Assembly (NCBI GenBank): GCA_023212725.1
Contig: JALBYF010000009.1
Span: forward strand, 186,001 to 250,000
Reading direction: 5' to 3'
Source of the DNA: Tranzscheliella williamsii
Lineage: Eukaryota > Basidiomycota > Ustilaginomycetes > Ustilaginales > Ustilaginaceae
DNA: 64,000 nt
This document shows, piece by piece, positions 21,354 through 31,066 of the stretch; the first letter of the stretch is position 1; each line of letters begins with the position of its first letter. The translations under genes were made by a program, and so were the position numbers. Under the pieces are notes generated by a model. It saw only the letters and a list, made by a program, of their open reading frames with translations, was not told the DNA's origin and ran no database searches.

Positions 21354-22578
21354 TCAGCCCCAGAGGTGCTGCCGGGCCCTTTCGTTGAAGCGACCGCCGG
21401 CGGGCTTGAAGCTGCTAATGAAGTGGTCGATACGGGACTTGGTGGCTGGGTCGATGTCGAATGTGGCAGCGTCAGCGTTCTCCTTGGCCCTGTGCGCCTT
21501 GGTGGTGCCCGGGAGCGGGACGATGACCGGGTTGTGAGGGTCGGGGCTGGACTGGATGAGCCAAGCGAGGCCCAGCTGGGTCGGGGTCATGGGCGGGTTG
21601 TGGGCGGCGGCAGCGCTCTTGAACTCTTTGGCCAGCTCGAGGTTCTTTTTGAGATTGTCGCCCGAGGTCCTGTCCAAAATTCGGCGGAGGTCGCCTTCGG
21701 GGAGATCGTCCACGGAGGTCAGCTCGCCGCTCAGCATGCCTTTGCCGGTAGGCGAGTAGGCCAGAATGGGGATCTGGTGCTGGCTGCAGAAATCGACGAT
21801 GCCGAGATCGAAGGCGTCGCGCTCCCATGGTGACACTTCGATCTCGACAAAGGCGATCGGGGCGATCTTGACTGCTTTCTGGATGGTCTCCAGGCCGACC
21901 TCGGACAGAGAGATGTGGTCGAAGAGCCCCTTGCCCTTCTGCTGGCGCCCCTCTGCATCGGTATACTCTTGAGAAGAGAGCGACAACAAGTTGTACAAGA
22001 CCTCCTCCACCGAAAAGCGATGGTCGCGGCGAGCACATTCGTAGACGTCCACGCCCTTGCCGCCCTGGTCGCTGCCCAGATGCTCGCGGATGGCTTTCAG
22101 GTCGGCCTCGAGCGCAGAGGAGTCGGGGGACAGACCGGCGGGCCCCTTCTCCATGTAGGTTTGGATGTTCATGGCACCCTTGACGGAGAGAACGGTTTTG
22201 TCTTTGTAGTCGGGGTATTTTTCGTAGAAGCGCCTGAGGAGCTTGAGGTTGCCATACGGGTCTGTTGGGAAACCGTAAAATGATCCACCTAGGCCACACA
22301 AGCGAAAGACAAATGGTCAGAGAACGGTTATTAACAAATGGTTAGAGAACGGTTATTTGTGGTAGGCTTGGCGCGCTGAAGTGGATCTACGTACTGTTCA
22401 CAAGGTTGCTGCCATGATCGACGGCCGTTTTGATCGCTTCGAAGGCTTGCTCATCTGTCGGCCTACGGTCGGGATGGACCAGGGTCAGGCCCATACAGCC
22501 GAACGCGACTTGACCTATTTGGATGTGCTTGGCGCTGCCACCCAGGGGACGGCTCGGATATGTCTTTGCAGAGACCAT
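21354..22578 (-). CDS. aldo/keto reductase, pyridoxal-reductase-like (AKR8 type)
   Basis: Two exons, 22578-22395 and 22288-21354, 372 aa; splicing across GTACGT...CTAG (106 nt, phase 1) builds NLVNSGSFYGFPTDPYG, the active-site block of this family (usually NSGEFYG; here Glu is Ser). The catalytic Tyr is in SFYG and the Lys in LSVKGA. ISLSEVGLETIQKAVKIAPI and ILAYSPTGKGMLSGEL follow, as in yeast pyridoxal reductase. The C-terminal NADPH-binding part is VIVPLPGTTKAHRAKEN. Likely reaction: NADPH-dependent reduction of pyridoxal to pyridoxine in vitamin B6 salvage; other aldehyde substrates are possible. No targeting signals, so cytosolic. About half of the intron is a 25-bp tandem duplication. 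Confidence 0.88.
22310..22359. repeat. 25-bp tandem duplication inside an intron
   Basis: Copies 22310-22334 and 22335-22359 differ at three positions only. Both lie in the aldo/keto reductase intron and lengthen it from about 81 to 106 nt. Confidence 0.9.
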
Positions 22579-22725
22579 ATTGGGCAGGGCAGAGGGGAAG
22601 TTGGTGACAAGCTGCAAGAATGAAAAGCGCCGCTGCTGCGATGTGGGTATTGTGAGGAGATAGGGAGAGCGCAGCAGAAATGGATGCTTATATGCTTTTT
22701 CGAAGAAAAACGCTCGATGGGGACG

Positions 22726-22752
22726 CTACCATCGCTACCATCACTACCATCG
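22726..22752. repeat. three 9-nt direct repeats
   Basis: Three adjacent copies of CTACCATC plus G or A. Simple sequence in the reductase upstream region. Confidence 0.85.
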
Positions 22753-23616
22753 TATCGCTGGCTACCTAGGCTGCCTCCTCGGCCAACCATCAGTATCGAG
22801 CAGGCCAGCGAGCATGAAGCGTTGTGGAAACAATCGCCCATGAATAGGTGCGTAATTTCGTACGGCGCCCAAGCCTCCGTTTGCTCCGTGGATATGGTTT
22901 GTAGAAGCAAAGTGTCGAAAAGTGCCTGGGACAGGCCGAAGCAATCGACACTGATGGCTGCATCTAAACCTTCTGCTTTTCTGATTCACAATCACTTGTG
23001 ATTAAATGCGCACAGTAATCGATTAAGGATCTCCGGTTGCCTTGGCTGAGCCCATCACATAAGCTTCCGGATCGCCCACCTCGAGTCACGGGCCACGAGC
23101 CCCGCCTTACCGCCGGATGTTGCGTGTGGAGGTGGAGCCAGCTCACCTCCAACCCCGTCATCGTCGGAGCTCAACCTAACATGATCAAAGATGAGTGGAG
23201 GAGATACGGACGGGCACGTGATAAAAATTGGGAGAGGCGCGTTCTTTCGAGGTGCAGCCAGAGTGTCGCGACAGTTGTGAGTTGGGAGTGTAAGTTGCTT
23301 TTAGCTGAAATGTAGGCGAATGTAGCAGCAGCATCCTAGACGCTCGTCGCAGAGCCATCTGCGACGAGCTCGCCTCGTCGTCTCAATGGCTTCTGCATCA
23401 CCGTGGCTCTGCTGGAACGATGTGTACGGCTGCCCGAGGGGAGTGGCGGGCGAGCGTGCAAGATCCCGATCCCGTGTGCGTTGGAAGACAAAGCCTTAAC
23501 GCCTCCTCTTACTGGCCTTGTCGAACCAACATCTACAGAACAGTCACACTAGTCACATTCACAGCCACAGTAGTATTATTGTCATTCGAATCCGATACGT
23601 ACGTTCTCTATTGAGA

Positions 23617-23907
23617 ATGCAGTTAATAGCACTTTGCCTAGCGCTCTTTACAACGTATTCATCATCAATCAACTGTCCGGTAGACGGTCCACTTGGATGG
23701 GGCCGCCACTACAAAGATATAACTATACAAATCTCTGAGAATGGCATATGTACAATGACTGCGTTGACTTGTTCATGTTCATCGGAGGTGCATAGACGGT
23801 TTCGGTTTGCGCCCTGTCTAACAACCACTAACTCGCTCAAGCCCAGAATTGGGATGTGGGTGGTATGGATGGCAAGGGTGTGTGTCAGTAAAGTGTATTT
23901 ACCTTGA
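23617..23907 (+). CDS. possible small cysteine-containing secreted protein (weak)
   Basis: A 96-aa frame whose first 19 residues (MQLIALCLALFTTYSSSIN) look like a signal peptide, followed by a short mature part with several cysteines (C20, then GIC, LTCSCSS, APC, VCV). The second half is less protein-like and could be intronic or untranslated. Codon use is AT-richer than the neighbours. With no homology evidence it may be chance; reported because size, signal and cysteines fit fungal secreted effectors. Confidence 0.2.
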   Translation: MQLIALCLALFTTYSSSINCPVDGPLGWGRHYKDITIQISENGICTMTALTCSCSSEVHRRFRFAPCLTTTNSLKPRIGMWVVWMARVCVSKVYLP

Positions 23908-24285
23908 ACAGTCAGTCAGTCAGTCCAGCTCTCCATCTTTCTCGCTCCGCTCTCAACGTAGCGCTACTTCTGCTTCTAAACTCTGCTCTTCATCTACCAT
24001 CCTACCTTGGCCATCATCAGCAAGTCTCCCCTCTCTCCCTTGCGCGCTTCGCGCTTCTCCCTGCCGTTCGCTGTCCTCAGTGTAGCTATCATCCCCTTCT
24101 GCCAGCGCCTTGCTCGCCTTCTTGCCCATCGACGTCTGCTTCCAACCTATGCGCAGCAAGGCTCAAGTCGAACACCTCTAGGACACCTCCTCTGCATCCG
24201 CACTAACTGTTCTCCCACGCGGCACTAACTCCCTTGGTCGTGTTTAGCATTCGCATTGATAATCTATTCACCGCTGCCACAGGCA

Positions 24286-27200
24286 ATGCTCGCTCATCGA
24301 GCTCACTCTCTGCACTATCAATATCATCATAACCAACAGGACTATCAACAGCAACAACAACAGCAGCACCCAAAACAACAGCAACAGCAACACCGACAAC
24401 AACAGCAACAGCAACAGCAACAGCAGCAATCGCAGCAGCCGTATTCCGTCCCCGCAGCCTATTCATCCGCCCCGGCTTCCGCCTACATTCGAGCACAGCT
24501 GCAGGCCCCACCACCAGCGGTCACCATCAACCCAGCCCATCTCTATACGTCCCACGCTCTTCGTAGGCTACCTCCTCAGCAGCAATCACACTCCACCGAA
24601 CCGAGCCAGGGTCCTTCCACGATGACCACCACAATGACCGCGACCATGGCCACCGCGCCCTCGATCCAAGCCCAGCAGCACCTGCCGCCCCTCCCACAAT
24701 ACCAGCGTGCTTCCGTCGCCGCAAACAAAGAGAGGCCGCCATCCCCTACCAAGGTGGATGCCGCAGCGTCCAAGCCCAAGAAACCCGCGCTGCCACCACC
24801 CCCCAAGATCATCATCGATTCAGAAGGTAGAGCTTTCCGTCGCGGTGCCCTCCTTGGACAAGTAAGTGTCTTCCCTGCTCCCCTTCCATGCAGCGCCCTC
24901 CTCTTCCTGCCATCGCCCAAGATAGCTGATCAAATTTGTTCTTCTCTCCCCCTCCTCTTCTTCACACTTCTCAACCATCAGGGTGGATTTGCAAGAGTAT
25001 ACTACGCCGTCGATCCGGAAGGCCGCGCCAAGGCCTTCAAGGTGATTGCCAAGTCCGCTATCGCGAAATCCCGCAAAAACAGGCAAAAGATCCTCGCAGA
25101 GATCATGATTCACAAGTCCATAGACCACATCCACGTCGTCAAGTTCGAAGACTGCTTCGAGGACGAGCAGAATGTCTACTTCCGTCTAGAGCTCTGCCAC
25201 AACGGCAGTCTCAACGACATTGTCAAGAAGCGTGGGCCTTATACCGAGCCTGAAGCCCGCTATTTCATGGTGCAGATTCTAGCAGGCACACAAAACATGC
25301 ACACCAACAGCATCATCCACAGAGATCTCAAGCTCGGCAACGTCTTCCTTGATGAGAACATGCATGTCAAGATTGGCGACTTTGGTCTTGCCGCTCTGCT
25401 AAAGTACCCAGAAGAAAGGAAGAAGACCGTCTGCGGCACGCCCAACTACATCGCACCCGAGATCCTCTACGACCAGGGCCAGGGCCATAGCTTTGAGGTC
25501 GATATCTGGTCCGTCGGCGTCATCCTTTATACCCTTCTTGTGGGCAAGCCCCCATTTCAAACGCCAAAGGTGGACGAGATCTACGAGCGCATCCGCAAAA
25601 ACAACTACCAGATCCCTCCCTCTGCCGGCCTGTCGCCTCAGGCTATCGAGCTGATCACCAAGATCCTCACCCCGAACCCCGCGCAGCGACCGACCTTGGC
25701 CGAGATCATGAACCATGCCTGGTTCCGCTCCGGGCCTGTGCCGCTCAGCGTGCCGTCTACCGCCACTCAGGGTACACCGATATTGCCGCCCGTAACTCTA
25801 CGCGAGTCGTTGCGCAATCTGGAGCTTCTGAAACAGCAAGGCGGTTGGCTGGACGTAGATGGCGACGCCCAGAGATTCCAAGACGACGAGCCCGTCGAAG
25901 TGGTACTCGACCCCCGCGCTGAGCTCGAGCAGGCAGAACGCGCCGAGCAGAAGCGCGAGAAGCTTGATCGCCAGTTCCATCATGCCATTCAGCCCGAAAG
26001 CCCTATCTCGGCACTGCTCAAAGCTGGTCGACAACCGCTCGTCAAGGCGCCCGCCGTTCCTGTCCAGAGCCTCGCTCGAACGACAGCCAACTCGCTCGCT
26101 AAGCAGCTCTCTTCGCTCACACTATCCCGAGGTGCTTCTTTGGCGCCCGCCGCTGCCGCTGACAAGGAGAACGCCAATCCAATGGGGCCCCCGCCTCCTC
26201 TCACTGCCGCTACAAGGCCTGAATTCGGACGCGCCTACTCACGCAATGGCAACATCGCATCGTCAACACAGCAAGACGAAGAAGCCGCCAAGCACTCGCT
26301 GCAGCAGAAGGCTCGTCTCGTAGCCGCGGCGACATCTGCAGCGCCAGCGCCGCTCGCGTCTCACCCTCGACCGCTCTCCTCCGCTTCGTCCATGTCCAGA
26401 CTCACCACGGCTGCTTCCTCCAACCCTCCGACTGGCACGTTCGCCGGGCCCAACGGGGAAGAGCAGGGCGTCATGACGCGGTCGTCGTCCCGGGCGACGC
26501 TCGCCTCCGTCGGTTCGTCCACTGCGCTCGCCTCGGGCGTCAAGAAGACGCAGACGTCGGTCGAGACCATTATCTCGCACCTCGAGTCGGCGCTCACCTG
26601 CCTTGAGGCCAACACCCTCTACACGCCGCCCAGCACATCGGCCGTTGATGCGATTCAGTTTGTCGAAAAGGAATGCGAGCTGAACGGCACCCGCATCGTG
26701 CCCGAGTCGCCCAAGGTCTTCCTCATTTCCTGGCTCGACCATTCCGAGAGGTATGGGCTCGGCTACGCGCTGTCCGACGGCACGGTGGGAGTCTACTTCC
26801 GCGACTCGACGTCGATGGTGCTGTCCGCCGCAAAACAGAACGTCGACTACATCTCGACGCTCCGATCGCGGCAGCCTGGCACGTCATCGGCGGTGGCAGG
26901 CGGCAAGATGGATCAGCTGAAGCGGGAGAGCTTCAGCATGCCCGCTGAGACTCCAAGCGCGAGCGAGCCGAGCGCGGCGGGCTCGATCCCCAAGGAGCTT
27001 CTGTCACGCGTGCGCGTGATGAAGTACTTTGAGAAGGAGATCATGGACCGGCTCTACGGCGCGGACAGCCCGCTGACGTATACCGACCTGGCGCGGGTGA
27101 CGGGGATGGTATTTGTGCACAAGTGGTACAAGACCAAGGACGCCATTGTCTTCCGGCTGAGCAACGGCACGGTGCAGCTCAACTTTTACGACCACACCAA

Positions 27201-27525
27201 GCTGCTGCTTACCCACGGTGCCCAGGTGGTTTCGGTTATCGAGCCGCTGGACCGGACTGGCGGCGTGCCGCGCATTGCCAGCTGGACGCTGGACGAGTTT
27301 GTCTCGATTGCCAACAGCGACCGCTCGGCGCGCGAGGCTGCGCACGACGACCACCGCCGCTTCCACCACCCCCCCGCCGCCGACCGGCTCTATCGCACCA
27401 AGCCCGCCGAGCGCCGGCGCGTCCGCGGCCTCGTCACCAAGCTCCGCTACGCCACCGACGTCCTCGCCACCACCATCGCCTCCAGCGCCCTCCGCAAGCC
27501 CGCTGCCGCCCCCCCCACCAACTAA
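24286..27525 (+). CDS. CDC5: Polo-like kinase (Cdc5/Plo1)
   Basis: Exons 24286-24861 and 24982-27525, 1039 aa. The N-terminal 70 residues include a long Gln tract. The intron (120 nt) falls in the glycine loop, joining LLGQ to GGFARVYYAV. Kinase landmarks: HRDLKLGN catalytic loop, DFGLAALL (about residue 324), TVCGTPNYIAPE with the activating Thr, then DIWSVGVILYTLLVGKPPF. Two polo boxes follow: PB1 (from about 769) with FLISWLDHSERYGLGYALSD, keeping the Trp that contacts the phosphopeptide, and PB2 (from about 898) with FYDHTKLLL, keeping the His and Lys that hold the phosphate. Role: mitotic entry, spindle, mitotic exit and cytokinesis. First ATG chosen at 24286; the frame upstream lacks an ATG. 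Confidence 0.96.
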   Translation: MLAHRAHSLHYQYHHNQQDYQQQQQQQHPKQQQQQHRQQQQQQQQQQQSQQPYSVPAAYSSAPASAYIRAQLQAPPPAVTINPAHLYTSHALRRLPPQQQSHSTEPSQGPSTMTTTMTATMATAPSIQAQQHLPPLPQYQRASVAANKERPPSPTKVDAAASKPKKPALPPPPKIIIDSEGRAFRRGALLGQVSVFPAPLPCSALLFLPSPKIADQICSSLPLLFFTLLNHQGGFARVYYAVDPEGRAKAFKVIAKSAIAKSRKNRQKILAEIMIHKSIDHIHVVKFEDCFEDEQNVYFRLELCHNGSLNDIVKKRGPYTEPEARYFMVQILAGTQNMHTNSIIHRDLKLGNVFLDENMHVKIGDFGLAALLKYPEERKKTVCGTPNYIAPEILYDQGQGHSFEVDIWSVGVILYTLLVGKPPFQTPKVDEIYERIRKNNYQIPPSAGLSPQAIELITKILTPNPAQRPTLAEIMNHAWFRSGPVPLSVPSTATQGTPILPPVTLRESLRNLELLKQQGGWLDVDGDAQRFQDDEPVEVVLDPRAELEQAERAEQKREKLDRQFHHAIQPESPISALLKAGRQPLVKAPAVPVQSLARTTANSLAKQLSSLTLSRGASLAPAAAADKENANPMGPPPPLTAATRPEFGRAYSRNGNIASSTQQDEEAAKHSLQQKARLVAAATSAAPAPLASHPRPLSSASSMSRLTTAASSNPPTGTFAGPNGEEQGVMTRSSSRATLASVGSSTALASGVKKTQTSVETIISHLESALTCLEANTLYTPPSTSAVDAIQFVEKECELNGTRIVPESPKVFLISWLDHSERYGLGYALSDGTVGVYFRDSTSMVLSAAKQNVDYISTLRSRQPGTSSAVAGGKMDQLKRESFSMPAETPSASEPSAAGSIPKELLSRVRVMKYFEKEIMDRLYGADSPLTYTDLARVTGMVFVHKWYKTKDAIVFRLSNGTVQLNFYDHTKLLLTHGAQVVSVIEPLDRTGGVPRIASWTLDEFVSIANSDRSAREAAHDDHRRFHHPPAADRLYRTKPAERRRVRGLVTKLRYATDVLATTIASSALRKPAAAPPTN

Positions 27526-27697
27526 CCCTCCCCTGCATCCCGCTCGCCCCTACCACTCTACCCCTGCACGCCCCGGCTACGCCTCTTATGCTGCTGCTCA
27601 CGTATTTATTGCTTCATGTCGACTGCTATCGCCGCGCACGCCGCCGTTGCGCGCCATCCGCTCCTGCTGCCCGTGTGCGTGTTGCGAGCGCGAGTGG

Positions 27698-30600
27698 CTA
27701 CTGGATGATCCAGACAATGTCTGCGGGGCGGACGAAGAGGGCGGCGTGGGGGGTGGCAGGCGGGGCAGGGGCGGGGAAGGGGTGGTGGGGGGAGAGGGTT
27801 TGCCAGAGGTCTTTGCGGCGGGCGGTGCGGTGGGGGGGTTCGGGGGCGGGGGCGGGGAGGTCGAAGTAGTGGATGCCGTCGAGGGAGCCGTTGTGGAGGG
27901 GGGGAGCGAGGGCGGCGAGCGCGGGCGGGAGCGGGAGGGGCACCTGGACGCCGACCCAGACGCCGGGGGACGCGGCGACGGGACCGACGTAGCGCACGGC
28001 GGCGCGGAAGCGGCCGGCGCGCCCCGCGACAACGCATGCGATGCCCTCGCCCAGCACCGTCCGCGCGCTCGTCACTGGCTTGGCCGCACCAACCGCAGCG
28101 CTGGCAGCAGTTGCAGGCTGCGTGCTGGGGCTCGCCGTGCGCGCCCGCCCCGCCACCGCTGTCGCTGTCGTCCCCCGCGTGCGCGCCCCCGCGGTCGGAG
28201 AAGCACTCGCCCGCTCCGCCACCACCCCCGACCGGTGCCCGTGAACGACCGACGTCCGCGCCGCATTCCGGTTGAGCACAGCCGCGCGCAGGTGCACCGG
28301 CCCCGCCTCCCGCTCGCCCCCCCCGCCACCCCCCGCCACCCCTGCCCTCGCCGACGACAACCCGCTTCCGCTTACAACCCCCGCCGAAGAAGCAGAGACG
28401 TGCCGCAGGCGTGTCGGCGCAACCGCCGCACCCCTCCCCACCGCGCCCGCCCGGACACTCGGCGGGGAGGCCGGCAGCGACGGCGCAATCCCCGTCGTCG
28501 AGCTCGTCCGCCGCGTCGAGGCCACCCCCGCGCCAGCCACCCGGGGCGTCAACCTGCCCGCCACCGCCGCCTTCCTTGCCAGTGGCGCTGGCGGGCCGCC
28601 TTCATCCGCCGGGAGGAGCAGATCTGCCGTACTGACCTCCAGCTCGTCGGCCAGCTCCTTGAGACACCACTTTTCCAGCCGGTTAAAGCCGGCAAGTGCG
28701 CGCACGTTGATCCACCTCTTCTTCAGGTAGCGCAGGATGCTGGCTCGCGCGCTTTCCACCGTCTGCCGCGTGCCCGCCACCTCAAACCCCTGATCGCGTA
28801 GCAGCACCTGCCCAACGAGCACTTCGTAGACCTTGGCGGCCCTGGCCTCGGTCAGTCCGTCGATCAGCATCACCATAGCCTTCTCCAACACATCGCCCAT
28901 CAAGCCTACTCCGTCGAGCAGTTCGGACCAGGCTTGGGATTGGACGATCTGCTCCAGGCTGCCGTGCAGGATGGGCTGCAACCGGTTCTCCACGGTCTCG
29001 GCCATCAGCCGCAGCGACTCGACCCAGCGCGAGGAGCGTTCAGTGTCGATCCTCTGGCCGACGATGGAAAGCTGCCGAAGGACAGAGACGACGTCCGACG
29101 GATTCTTCTGCATCCTCTCGCTGATCGCGTCGACGATGCGGTCCTGCAGCATCGGGTCGAGACTGCCCACATCCTTGGCCCAGTACATGCCAAAGTGGGC
29201 GCCAGAGACGGCGAGAATTGCGGGCCCCTGCAGGCTCGGTTCGTTCACGTCGGGGCTGGCGGAGAAGGAGAGCGTGCGCGGCACACGCTTGATGCACTTG
29301 CGGCACGGCGGCGAACAGACAAAGCCATGGCAAAATTCGCGTTCGATCAGCGCCGAGACAAGCGCCTGGAGCGTCTCGACCTGAAGATAGGTCCCGGCCC
29401 TCCACAAGGAGAAAGCGGTGGAGAGGTCGAAGGTCCGGTTCGAAAAGAAGAGCGTGCCGGTATAGAGAAAGCCGAGAGTGAAGTGCAGCGAAGCCGGCGT
29501 AAACGGCGGCGCTGGGAGCGTCAACGAGGCGGTGTTGGCATCTGCATACGGCGACAGAAGCAAAGAGGCAAAGTACGGCGATCGGGAGGCCAAGATCATG
29601 CGATGCGACGAAAAGGAGGTGACTTCGTCGTCTTCGTCGTCCGTTTCGTCAAGCCGGTCGGTGTCGACTGTCTGAGGCAGAGACAGGACCGACATGTTGG
29701 CGTCCGGGATGTCCATCATCCGGACGCGCGCGCCGTGTGGGTCGTCTTCGGAATCGCGAGAGGAGCGTCCGTCATCCAGCACCAGCTTCACGTCCGAATA
29801 CAGCTTGCTGCGCCACATGAATGTCAGGTCCGACCGCAACTTTTCCAGCTTCTCCTCTGGCGACTTGTCCGTGTCGGCAGCAAGCCTATCTTCGAAGAGA
29901 AATTCAAAGGCGTCGACCATCACCTCTTCGCCTGTATAGAGATATTGCAGCGTCGCTTCAAAGAAGGCTTGGTTGACACCACCGAGGCCAATAGGTGCGC
30001 GGAGTGTACTGGCACCGCTGACGACGGAGCGAGTGTCGGAGACATCGGAGGTAAGCGATAATCTCGGCGAAGGCAGGGACGCTTGCGTCGAGGCGTACGG
30101 AGATGTGCCAGGCAAGGAAGAACCGGGAGGTTGTTTGGCCGCCGAGCGGTAGCACCCTACGCTTCCCTTTGGGCCCTCGTTCTCGCTATCACTGGTCATA
30201 AAGCCAGAGGCAATCGAGCTGGCATCGTCAGCGGAGGCATGCCTGAGGGGTCTCGAAATGCTAGAGCGGGAGATGGGTTTACGAGCAGAAGTCTTCTTCA
30301 TCGAAAAGCTGCTAGGCGGGGCAGCTGGTCGAACCGGTTTGCGTGGCTTTGTCTTGACAAGCGAAGACTGGGTATCATGGTTGTTGTTGACCGAGGTTGT
30401 AGGCCTTGATGGCGCCACAGCGGAGTCAACTGATAGCTGCGACCGGGTGGGTCGCAAGGGGAGAGAGACCAAGCTGGGTGTTGAACCGATGTGCTGCAGC
30501 TGGGCCGTAGGGGAGCGCAGTTTGAGAAACTTGGTCTGGAAGGTGTTGGGTGCTCGTGCGTATAGAATCGCCTTGTGCGCCCAAATGAGGGTCCCGTCGG

Positions 30601-31066
30601 TGCGGGCACTGGCTGCAGAAGACGAGGTAGGGCGGGAGCCAGTTGCGCGACGAGAAGAGACGACGCTTCGTCGGTCGCTGTGAGATGTTTCCGACGAGGT
30701 TGCCGGATCGGGGGAGTCGACAGCATGGAGGGAGTCCAGGTCCGAGTCGAACTCCTCGTCAAGACTGCCATTGTCACTGAGCGGGATCTCTGTTGTCCAG
30801 CATACGTCGGCGAAGCGTGCTTCGGCGCTGGAGAGGAGCTTGCTCAGGTCGCTTCTCCACACGCTGGTGGCGCGTTCTTGGGCCACGCGGACCGGGTCGC
30901 CTTCGACCTTTCTTGTAGTGGGAAGGGCAGTGGATAGAGACGGGCCGGGGCGAGCTCCCCTACTAGTGCTAGCACCGCTGTCTGATCCTCGGGCAACACT
31001 GCCGAGCGATGCGCGTGGTCCGCCGCGCGGCAATGCCCTTGCTGCCGGAGATGGCGCCACGGACAT
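27698..31066 (-). CDS. BTB/POZ and CAP-Gly domain protein
   Basis: Intronless, 1122 aa from ATG 31066. The first 400 residues are Ser/Arg-rich and disordered, with a short SLVWAHKAIL-like start of a broken BTB region. A BTB domain lies at about 417-590: SKLYSDVKLVLDDGR, an acidic insert, then FSSHRMILASRSPYFASLLL and LGFLYTGTLFF. A helical region resembling a BACK-like extension with a Cys cluster (CSPPCRKC) follows. The C-terminus (about 1005-1080) is a CAP-Gly domain: GRFRAAVRYVGPV, GVWVGVQVPLP and LDGIHYFDLP, ending with ALFVRPADIVWI. CAP-Gly domains bind microtubule plus-end partners with EEY/F tails, but the usual GKNDG loop is replaced by HNGSLDG. Probable link between microtubules and a Cullin-3-type or oligomeric BTB assembly; this role is inference. 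Confidence 0.85.
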   Translation of the reverse strand: MSVAPSPAARALPRGGPRASLGSVARGSDSGASTSRGARPGPSLSTALPTTRKVEGDPVRVAQERATSVWRSDLSKLLSSAEARFADVCWTTEIPLSDNGSLDEEFDSDLDSLHAVDSPDPATSSETSHSDRRSVVSSRRATGSRPTSSSAASARTDGTLIWAHKAILYARAPNTFQTKFLKLRSPTAQLQHIGSTPSLVSLPLRPTRSQLSVDSAVAPSRPTTSVNNNHDTQSSLVKTKPRKPVRPAAPPSSFSMKKTSARKPISRSSISRPLRHASADDASSIASGFMTSDSENEGPKGSVGCYRSAAKQPPGSSLPGTSPYASTQASLPSPRLSLTSDVSDTRSVVSGASTLRAPIGLGGVNQAFFEATLQYLYTGEEVMVDAFEFLFEDRLAADTDKSPEEKLEKLRSDLTFMWRSKLYSDVKLVLDDGRSSRDSEDDPHGARVRMMDIPDANMSVLSLPQTVDTDRLDETDDEDDEVTSFSSHRMILASRSPYFASLLLSPYADANTASLTLPAPPFTPASLHFTLGFLYTGTLFFSNRTFDLSTAFSLWRAGTYLQVETLQALVSALIEREFCHGFVCSPPCRKCIKRVPRTLSFSASPDVNEPSLQGPAILAVSGAHFGMYWAKDVGSLDPMLQDRIVDAISERMQKNPSDVVSVLRQLSIVGQRIDTERSSRWVESLRLMAETVENRLQPILHGSLEQIVQSQAWSELLDGVGLMGDVLEKAMVMLIDGLTEARAAKVYEVLVGQVLLRDQGFEVAGTRQTVESARASILRYLKKRWINVRALAGFNRLEKWCLKELADELEVSTADLLLPADEGGPPAPLARKAAVAGRLTPRVAGAGVASTRRTSSTTGIAPSLPASPPSVRAGAVGRGAAVAPTRLRHVSASSAGVVSGSGLSSARAGVAGGGGGGEREAGPVHLRAAVLNRNAARTSVVHGHRSGVVAERASASPTAGARTRGTTATAVAGRARTASPSTQPATAASAAVGAAKPVTSARTVLGEGIACVVAGRAGRFRAAVRYVGPVAASPGVWVGVQVPLPLPPALAALAPPLHNGSLDGIHYFDLPAPAPEPPHRTARRKDLWQTLSPHHPFPAPAPPATPHAALFVRPADIVWIIQ

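Larger units (their letters stand above)
22579..24285. other. long divergent intergenic region
   Basis: 1.7 kb between the reductase and the Polo kinase. It contains a 9-nt triplet repeat at 22726-22752, one weak candidate small secreted ORF (23617-23907, listed separately) and a pyrimidine-rich leader before the kinase, around 23,930-24,060. Confidence 0.5.

Noticed and set aside
27218..28801. 527-codon plus-strand open frame over the Polo 3' end and BTB/CAP-Gly gene
   Set aside because: Runs antisense to a clear CAP-Gly coding region; composition is Pro/Arg/Ala low complexity created by GC-rich antisense codons.
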